Of a DNA stretch of 64,000 bases, positions 56,414 through 64,000 are shown piece after piece; positions within the stretch are counted from its first letter, which is position 1; each line of letters opens with the position of its first letter. The stretch is taken from assembly GCA_022828595.1 (NCBI GenBank), contig JAKGHH010000001.1, positions 125,562,999 through 125,626,998 of the forward strand, written 5' to 3'. The notes beneath the pieces are model-generated. The model saw only the letters and a list, made by a program, of their open reading frames with translations. It was not told the DNA's origin and made no database searches. The translations under genes were made by a program, and so were the position numbers. The stretch is from Nelumbo lutea (Eukaryota; Streptophyta; Magnoliopsida; Proteales; Nelumbonaceae).

Positions 56414-57151
56414 ACAACCAGTTACACATTGTCCTACGACTCTGACGACGCGTAAGGTCTCGAGTAATTGGACCCCCTGACGACACCCTCGGTCGGGCGC
56501 CCCCTCAGTGTGCTTTCACCTTTATTTCCACCCTTGGTTGGGCAGCCCTTGGTAGCTAGCCTCTTGCTCTTTGGGAGCTAAGGCGGGTCGGCTGTCTCTT
56601 CTAGCCAGTTTCCTTCCGCCGATTTGCCTCGACCGGCCCCTTCCCTCGATCAACACTAGCACCTACATGTGCCGGCGGTCAAGATTAGCACCCATCTCGT
56701 ACACGGATATAGTGTGCCTATTAGTTACCCATACGCCATACGATCGTAACCAACCAAGGCCTACACCTAACCTACGCATGGACTTATGAACACATCTGAG
56801 AAGCACATGATTGGGGGCACATGCATCTCATACCCGTACCACGCATGGTGCCGAGCTTTCAAAAACCGAGGTTGACGCCTTGGCACTCCCAATCCTCCAC
56901 AACTCTCTCAAGAGGTGGAGTCCAAGAAGCAGCTGTCATCAAGACGACCAAGGGAAGCCCTTAGAGGTCAAGGCTGACGCCTCCGTGCCCCTAAAATAAG
57001 GCTCTCCGGACAAAGACAAAGCCACGACCGAGGCATACCCGCAAAAGCAGCTACCACTTTGGCAAGAAAAGCCCTCCAAAGCCAAGGCCAACATCTCCGT
57101 TCTCCTAAGCCAAGATCATCTTCACCTCTGAGCATTTTAATTGTAACAAAG
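56414..57151. other. GC-richer 3' region of gypsy D
   Basis: It contains repeated GAGGTTGACGCCT/CAAGGCTGACGCCTCCGT/CAAGGCCAACATCTCCGT motifs about 100-140 bases apart (56868, 56972, 57085). Possibly LTR U3. It ends at the duplicated junction. Confidence 0.45.
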
Positions 57152-57430
57152 GAATGTAAAAGAATTGCAAATCGCAGTTTTCCTGCGCCAATCAAGATTG
57201 CGATCTCCACCGTACGAACAACCCATAAATCAAGATAAATATAAAGAATAATTCTAAATATATATTATATATAAAAAGATTTAATTTCAAATAAATCACC
57301 CTTAATCTGGGAACCGATTTTCCAGAAAATCTATTATCTGCACAAATCGGGTAGAACTCCTTCTGCCCATTTGCACAGTTTCAGATCTGATCAATTTTGG
57401 TTCAAGATTTGAACCAGGGCTCTAATACCA

Positions 57431-59303
57431 CTCAAGGGATGAGAGATCCATCATATGGATGGCCGAACCCTGCAAGTAGGTTGGGTGAAATTTCAAAAAT
57501 CTCTCTCCCCCATGTGGGAACCACATTCCCTATTTTAGAAAACTATATTTTCAATGATCAATCTTGAACCCTAAACTAAACCAGGTCTGAAACCAAATGT
57601 AGGAGAAGGATATATATACCTGATACGGAGTAACAGTAACTCCCAACGAAGGTGTTCACACCCAAGGAAAATGCCAAAGACTACTCCCACTGAAGATGAC
57701 ACATCGTAGGGTGGAGCAGAATCAACAGGTGGTTTTCAACAAGAACCAAACTCTTTAGTAAGAATTTGATTGAGGGTGAGTGAGCACGACTTCAGATAAG
57801 TTTTTTACCAAAAACTGATATCAAGAACCTTTCTTGATCGCTCCTACAGGTGGAGATCGAACTGGCAATGGCGGCAGCAACAGGAGAAGGCAAGAGCAGA
57901 AAATGGCACCAGTCCAACTACAGTTGTCTTTTCTCTTGTATCAGTAATCTGATTGGGTCAACTGGGGTTCACCCTTCTCCTCTATTTATAGCCTTAAAGA
58001 GAGCATCTCCTAATCCAAATCTTATTTGGATCTGGCCTCTCCTTAAGAGATAAGGATATGCCCTTATTTTATCTGCAGATAAAGATCAACCCTCCTAATC
58101 TTATTAGGAGTTTCATAATCCAAATCTTTATTTGGATCTAGACTCTTTGAGTATCCCAGAACCACCCCTCTTTAATTAATCAAATTAAATCAGTTTGATT
58201 TGGGCTTTAGGCCCATTAAGTCCATGTGCTCACTTATCCTCCAAACTGCTCCCCAGTTGGGTATCCTTGTATGGCGTGGGACCCAAACATTGATCTACAC
58301 ATCAACCACATGGGTTTAGCCCAACCTCTATTACAAGGCCTTGCTGAATTTACTGTAGGAGACAGTGAACCCCTGAGTCCATCACCATGGGCTCTTAATG
58401 GACCCAACATTTACATTAAATGGTCACTGGGTCAAGCCACCTTATAAAAACCCAAGGACTGTGGGCAGATGCAAGATTTGCCCATCAGGTATTACCCTCA
58501 ATGGTCTTACACTTAACCTCTCAGCCCATAATGATCAAACACTGCCCGACAAGAGAGGACCTCTCCCTCGGCTGCAAGGTACAGTGCTGCACTCTCTGCA
58601 CACATGGATCCCGGTAATTAAAACATTTTGCAAACATTTTGAAACCATAATATATATATGTATATCTCTATATAAATATATTTTGTAAAACAAATTTCAA
58701 CGATTGAAATCGACTACCGGCAGTTTTGGTTTCTATTAGAGAGAGTGCAACCCCGATCATTCACTTTGTCCGACAAAGGGGCTGATCCTGTCACTATGAT
58801 CACCCACTCAGATGAATTCTCAGACTCTCCTAACATACCCAGGTTTTGACCCTCTCTAAGGATCTCACTAATTGGCATATCAAAGACAACGCAATCCGAC
58901 ACCTAGTGCAGTATCATAATCGAGTGTAGGGGTCAGGTGTAACATTTCAGTGTTGCTCATTTATCTCTAAGGTCCAGGGCAATACTGGAATTCTGGTCCG
59001 GTTCAAGGTTTCAAGAAAACCCACATTGCATGTACCTCAGGTCTCACTCTGGCAGCTGAGACACACCACCCCAACCAACTTAGCGGCACATCAGTGTCAG
59101 CCTTGATAGGATAAATCTCCCTAAACTTATCCAACGGCTGTGAACATTCTAAACTAATATGAGTCTCATATGTGTCCGGTTTAAGAGTATTACACAGAAA
59201 ACACACCATAATAACATGAATCAAATATGTACTTTATTCATTTACATTAAATGTCATAAGGTACATCATTCTGACTTGAGCTAAGGGCATACACTGTCTA
59301 ACA
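57431..59303 (-). repeat. LTR of copia B family, copy in the duplicated junction
   Basis: Starts TGTTAGACAGTG at 59303 and ends at the PBS TGGTATTAGAGCCC (57430 downward). The copia internal region beyond the 261-bp leader is missing on the left, so this is a fragment and not a full element. Confidence 0.85.
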
Positions 59304-59490
59304 CTCTTGCCATCTCCAAAACTAGTTCTTCTTACTTCTTTTCTTATGTTAGAAAAATGACGTTGAAATATGGTAACTTTAAATCTTTTCTTCTTGGGCT
59401 CTTCAATTAGATATGCTTATTTTAAAAGTCAATTGACTAAAGGTGGCAATATTAATCGGAACATGCTGCCCTATGGTGCCTATTTGATCG

Positions 59491-59793
59491 TTGGTGGTGA
59501 GCACATTGAGTAAGCTTCCTAGTCTAGTGGTGCCTTTCCTGAAGGGGGTGTCAGTTCCCCATGATGATGCATTGGTGGTGTTGATGACCATTGCCAACTA
59601 CGTAGTGAAAAGGATGCTGGTCGACAATGGCTCATCAACAAACATCCTCTTATATGAAGCTTTGGAGAAGATGAAGTTAGTGTTGGAGTGCCTCCAGCTG
59701 GCCAACGTACCACTCCTTTGCTTCTCCGGGAATGTTGTCAGACCAGAGGGAAAAATCACCCTATCTGTCAGATTTGGGATAGAGCCTCGATAA
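59491..59793 (+). pseudogene. gypsy D protease fragment, duplicate copy
   Basis: A 100-codon open frame: VPHDDALVVLMTIANYVVKR, MLVDNGSSTNILLYEALEKM, then VPLLCFSGNVVRPEGKITLS. The site reads DNG where gypsy proteases usually have DSG or DTG. It stops at 59793; no RT follows. Confidence 0.75.
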
Positions 59794-59871
59794 GTGAAGA
59801 AGATGACTGAGTTCCTAATCGTAAGGATCAGCTTCCCCTAGAATGCCATCATTAGGAGGCCAACTCTTCAT

Positions 59872-61115
59872 CAACAGACGATGGTGAAAGCATTTCAAAA
59901 GGAATCAAATAAAACTGCTACGGGGAGTATGCAGGTGGGGTGGGGAAGAGGCTTTTTAGACTGACCCCATTCAGACATTTAGTCGAATGGATGGGATCAT
60001 CTGTTTTCCTCCAACTCAACAAAAAAAAAAATTACTCAAATCAGTTTAGACAGGTTACCAGTTATAAAACAGAAGGGAAAAATAGGGTTGTTCAAAAATA
60101 GCAATAGGTTGCATGGACCATATTTAACGTTTTTAACGTTTTATTAATAAATTTGATAATTGGTTGGTTCATGAATGAGGCTCTGGCCATTTGACCTTTT
60201 ACCCTAATATGGTCTGGGTCCTCTTCCTCTCCATAAAAGGGACAATTTATGTTTATGATCAGTCCTTTTCTACCAAAGTTCTTCTTTGTCGATAATATAA
60301 TATATTTAATATGAAATAAAATAGCAGAGAAAATTTTGAACTTTTTCTTGACATGAAAATTTCCTTACCTTTTACTTGGTTGGTTTTATTTTTAAAAACA
60401 AAAATAACTGCACAATATAGTTTTGCTGACATCGCAAATGATTTTGTTTTCAAGAACATTCCCCAAGTTTGGATTGGTCCCAGAATTTGTTTTTGGCATC
60501 AATTTAGTGGCTTATTTTCTACTTTAGTTTTTGAGTCCAATTTATTTCACTTGGTAAATCTTTTATGGGTTTTCGGACTATCCAATTATCCCAACCAAAA
60601 GTAATACTTTTTCCCATCTCTAATTTCCCAAATCATTCCTTTTTTCAATCAATTTTTTGTTGCTTAATATTTTTCGAAGCCCAAGAGGCCGATTTTGGTG
60701 TTTTGTGGTCTAGGAACTCTATTGTTTCAAGTATTTTTTGTGAACCACTTGGACTCATAGATTATTGTTCTCGTTTAAGATTTTCCATCCTAGTTTCATT
60801 AGATTTGCATAATTCAATTGATTTATCTTTCTTATTCTTAGACCACCATCATTTTTTTTTTTTAATTTCTACGTACAATTTCTCACTTTGTAAGAGCAAA
60901 TGTTTTATGGTTTTGCTTTCTGCCCCAGTTACCCACGCAACTGATTCGCCAATTTATGTACAAGATTATCTTTGTCTTGGCTAAACTAACATAATCTCTT
61001 AGTTAACCTTATTTTCTCTTGTAACTAGTTTCCTTGTTGCACTCTAACATTGTACTTATCTATCTCATTGTAACAATCCAACTCGACCGAGTCTATTGTT
61101 TTGCTTTCACTTACA
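59872..61115. other. unassigned DNA containing the 5' LTR of copia E
   Basis: The LTR end is fixed at 61115 (TTCACTTACA before the PBS), but its start and TSD were not found. Long pyrimidine-rich frames here (60353-60984) look non-coding. Confidence 0.45.
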
Positions 61116-61127
61116 TGGTATCAGAGC
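61116..61127 (+). other. primer binding site of copia E
   Basis: TGGTATCAGAGC, perfect 12-base match to the 3' end complement of plant initiator tRNA-Met, directly after the LTR end CA. Confidence 0.92.
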
Positions 61128-61143
61128 CACTTGACAAACGTCC

Positions 61144-62126
61144 ATGGCTTCTGAGACAAGCACCACTGCTCACTCCACTCAGGGTTAGATGCAGTTTGGA
61201 TCAACCAGTGGACGAATTATTATGGTTGTTTCACTTTCAAGCTTTATGAATGTGGTTTTAGTTAAATTGGGTCGTACCAATTTCTTACTTTGGAGTTCAC
61301 AAACTACACCAGCTTTCAGAGGTCATCGTTTATATGGCTATGTGGACAAGTCTTTCCCTGTTCTCCACAATATTTGGAAGATGGAAGCAGCCAAGGAACA
61401 CAAGGCCGTAGCAACTCAGACCATGCAACATGGATCGAACAAGATCAGTTGATCGTAAGTTGGTTACTATCTTCTTTAACAGAGTCTGTATTGGTTCAAG
61501 TGGTTGGTTGTAAGACATCCAAAGAGGTATGGGATCGACTCCATGTCTTGTTTCTTCCTTGAGTCAAACTCAAATTTATAATTTGAAACTGGAGTTAACC
61601 TATCTTAAGAAAGGTACTCTCACTGATACTAATTATGTTCAAAAAATTAAAAGTTTATCTGATGCTTTGGCTGCCTCTAGACATTTCCTTACTGGTGTTG
61701 ATCAAATTTATTATCTTCTTGGTGGGTTACCTACCGAAAATGATACTTTTGTGCTTTCTGTGACTACTAGACTAAATAGTCTATCTTTCTATGAAATTCA
61801 ATGTCTATTACTTACTTTTGAAAAGCGCTTAGAGTGCCATTCTTCACACCCTGTACTAGAATCTTCCTCTCCTAATTTGGCCAACAAGAAGAAAGTTTTC
61901 AATTATCAATCACCATCTTATAAGCCTCGGTAGTTCAATAATGGTGGTGATTCTGAGAACTCCAAGAAAGCTTCATACAATCATAACAATAGTAACTTTA
62001 ATCGATGCCAATCCAATCATAAGAACACCTCAGTAGTGTGCCAACTATGTGGATATCTTGGTCATATAATAGCTACTTGTCATCGTTATTTGGAAGTCAC
62101 TACCAACAAGAGGGGCAAATAGGCCC
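61144..62126 (+). pseudogene. copia E: gag
   Basis: An ATG at 61144, 17 bases after the PBS, opens MASETSTTAHSTQG, then TAG. The gag domain follows in three frames: LVKLGRTNFLLWSSQTTPAF, RGHRLYGYVDKSFP, SWLLSSLTESVLVQVVGCKT and SKEVWDRLHVLF, then QIYNLKLELTYLKKGTLTDT, LLGGLPTENDTFVLSVTTRL and FEKRLECHSSHP. It ends with a zinc knuckle CQLCGYLGHIIATC at 62041-62082. Frameshifts near 61380-61440 and 61560. Confidence 0.85.
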
Positions 62127-63055
62127 ATACTGCATCATCTTCCTAGTCAGTTCGTGATGACAATTGGTACTTTGATTTTGGGGTAGCCAATTATATGACT
62201 TCAGATCTTGGGAACCTTTCTATTCACGATGAATATCATGGATCAGACCACATCACTATGGGAAATGGTACAGGTCTAACAATATCTCACATTGGTTCTT
62301 CTGTATTGCATAATGATTTTGGATCTCTTATCAACCAGTTTTGTAAGGATAATAATGCAATTTTTATTTTTGACTCTACTGGCTTCTCTGTTAAGGACAA
62401 CGCGATCAAGAAAATTCTCATTCAAGGGCCGATTAAAGGAGGGCTCTACCAAATCAAGTCCAATTGCACAAATAAAACTCCATCTACATTCATTGGTGAG
62501 AGAGTGTCTGTTTCAGTATGGCATCAGAGCTTAGGACATCCCAACAAGAAAGTTGCAACTCACATCTTATCTTTGTTTCAGATTCCAATTTTGAATAAGG
62601 ACTTCTCATTTTGTCCATCCTGTCCTCTAGGCAAGAGTCAAACCTTGCCATTTTCTTCTAGTAGTTTTTTTGCCAAGCGTTCGTTAGAATTATTATTTTC
62701 TGATGTATGGGGACCAGCCCCAGTTCCTACAAGACAAGGTTATCATTATTATTTGATTTTTGTTGATGCTTTCAGCAAATTTATATGGATTTTTCCTATG
62801 GCTTCTAAAACTCAAGTTGTTTCTATCTTTGATGTTTTTAAAAGAAATGTGGAGAACTTATTGAATACTTCTATCAAAGTGCTACAAATAGATAGTGGTA
62901 AAGAGTTCAAGCCTATGTTACCTAGTTCAGGCATCACTCATCGTCTCTCATGTCCCTATATTCATGAACAAAATGGGGTTGTAGAACGGTGTCACCGCCA
63001 TATTGTTGAGATGGGTCTCACTCTCTTAGCTACAACTTCAATGTCCAAACATTAG
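62127..63055 (+). pseudogene. copia E: protease and integrase
   Basis: Protease site NWYFDFGVANYMTSDLGNLS: the usual DSG is DFG. Pre-integrase SVWHQSLGHPNKKVATHILS and FCPSCPLGKSQTLPF give the HHCC zinc domain. The integrase core keeps all three acidic residues: FSDVWGPAPVPTRQGYHYYL, VLQIDSGKEFKPML and NGVVERCHRHIVEMG. A 286-codon open frame from 62195. It stops at 63055 (SMSKH) before the C-terminal part. Confidence 0.87.
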
Positions 63056-64000
63056 TGGTATGATGTCTTTGAGACTATTGTTTTTTAATCAATCGACTTT
63101 CTACCCCAATACTGCACATGAAGTCTCCTTTAGAATGTCTGTTTAGAAAATAACCTGATTATAATATGTTGTGTACCTTTGGATGTGCCTGTTATCCACA
63201 TCTCAGACCCTTTAATTAATCTAAATTGGACTATCACTCAAAATGTTGCCTATTCTTGGGCTATAGTCTGCATCACAAAGAGTATAAATTCTCGGTTTTG
63301 ACCTCAAGTCATCTCTGTATTTCTCAGAATGTGGTTTATGATGAGAATACTTTCCCATGTGCTTCTTGCAGTCCTTCTTCGGTGCCTAGCTCGATTACCA
63401 GTACTCTAGTTGGCCCACCAATTGTTATATCCGTGTTCTTATCCTAAACACATTCCCAACCTTTACTAGAACTACCTCCATTAGTCAAAATGTCATCCCA
63501 ATTGGTGTTAGTTCTACTGAGTTGACTACACCATCATCACCTAATATTCATCCCATGGTGACACGGGGTAAAAGTGTTGTTCGCAAATCAGATCTACGGT
63601 ATACTTTAGAAGCTTCTATTGACTCGGACATTAAACCTTCTTGCTACAGTGTTGCTAAGAGAGATCCTCTATGGGTGCATGTCATGGAGGAGGGATACAA
63701 AGCTCTCTTGAACAATGATACATGGGATCGCATACCTCCGCCTCCTTAAAAGAATATTGTGGGCAATCATTGGGTTTATAAAATAAAGAGACGTCCAGAT
63801 GGGACAATTGAGCGGTACAAAGCACGCTTGGTGGAGCAGGGGGTTTACCTAACAAGCTGGTATTGACTTTGCTAAAACTTTCAGTCCAGTTGTTAAACCT
63901 ACCACATTTCGGTTAATACTCTCTCTTGTGGTTCACACTGGTTGGGTGTTAGACAGTTTTGTAGGCTATTAGCTTCAATCAGAAGGATGTACATTATGAG
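63056..64000 (+). pseudogene. copia E: integrase tail and RT N-terminus
   Basis: After stops, DYHSKCCLFLGYSLHHKEYK and SQNVVYDENTFP (integrase C-terminal, 63226 on). Then HPMVTRGKSVVRKSDLRYTL, a spacer, and the RT start AKRDPLWVHVMEEGYKALLN, NDTWDRIPPPP, TAA, NHWVYKIKRRPDGTIERYKA, a frame break, and AGIDFAKTFSPVVKPTTFRL to the window end. The catalytic RT box is outside. Confidence 0.85.

Larger units (their letters stand above)
57152..59871. repeat. 2.7-kb duplicated junction, copy 2
   Basis: Same composite as 48992-51734: copia B leader end, PBS (57413-57430), full LTR (57431-59303, TATA 57982-57990) and gypsy D protease region. Small indels throughout, e.g. a 50-base deletion in the LTR near 58010. 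The protease part is intact here (SVPHDDALVV, VKRMLVDNGSSTNILLYEAL). Confidence 0.88.
61116..64000 (+). mobile_element. Ty1/copia retrotransposon E, 3' end beyond window
   Basis: PBS, gag, zinc knuckle, protease, integrase and the N-terminal part of RT on the plus strand. It is the best-preserved pol in the window but still has frame breaks in gag and after integrase. Confidence 0.9.

Noticed and set aside
60565..60984. 139-codon frame rich in Phe/Ser/Leu
   Set aside because: Pyrimidine-rich low-complexity sequence just upstream of a retrotransposon PBS; more likely LTR.

Overview
This is nuclear DNA from a flowering plant. It is AT-rich, about 64 kb, and built almost entirely from nested, decayed LTR retrotransposons and small DNA transposons. 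No bacterial-style operons, tRNA or rRNA genes were seen. The only host-gene material I recognise is two broken copies of an ankyrin-repeat/PGG-domain gene (ACD6/ITN1-like family) with spliced plant-type exons, plus one or two exons with a UBN2/DUF4219 (copia-gag-like) fold. I cannot name the species.

Layout, left to right. 1-5041: a minus-strand Ty3/gypsy element of Tat type (LTR 3831-5041, PBS, gag, protease-RT-RNase H), cut by the left window edge. Its LTR carries a striking 20-bp minisatellite with a 120-bp higher-order period. 5482-6889: three minus-strand exons of ankyrin copy 1; the gypsy element sits in its next intron. 7494-8332: a Harbinger-like TIR element. 8340-10210: a block that recurs at 33050-35160, partly inverted. 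12370-14893: a 2.5-kb near-complete palindrome with TG...CA ends and a 5-bp target-site duplication, the most unusual object here. 15-24 kb: AT-rich DNA with MITEs, including a clean hAT element (20268-20779) whose empty site survives in a nearby paralogous block. 25.4-26.8 kb: tandem dispersed repeats. 29-33 kb: a possible hAT remnant, a CACTA-like subterminal region and a 2-kb long-inverted-repeat element. 35268-43434: ankyrin copy 2, plus strand, three exons spread over 8 kb because a minus-strand copia element (A, about 37.98-42.8 kb) and smaller repeats inserted between them. 43435-51168: a second minus-strand copia element (B), with a full 5' LTR and a truncated 3' LTR. 51169-57151: a plus-strand Tat-like gypsy (D) missing most of its RT, with an antisense coiled-coil ORF in its 3' region. 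57152-59871: a second copy of the junction between copia B's leader/LTR and gypsy D's protease region. 61116-64000: a plus-strand copia (E) running off the right edge.

Nothing here looks like an intact autonomous element: every gag-pol is broken by stops, frameshifts or catalytic-motif losses, described entry by entry. Exon boundaries of the ankyrin gene were inferred from splice motifs, reading phase and comparison of the two copies. Mobile-element boundaries are reliable where a TSD or LTR/PBS junction is given and approximate elsewhere.
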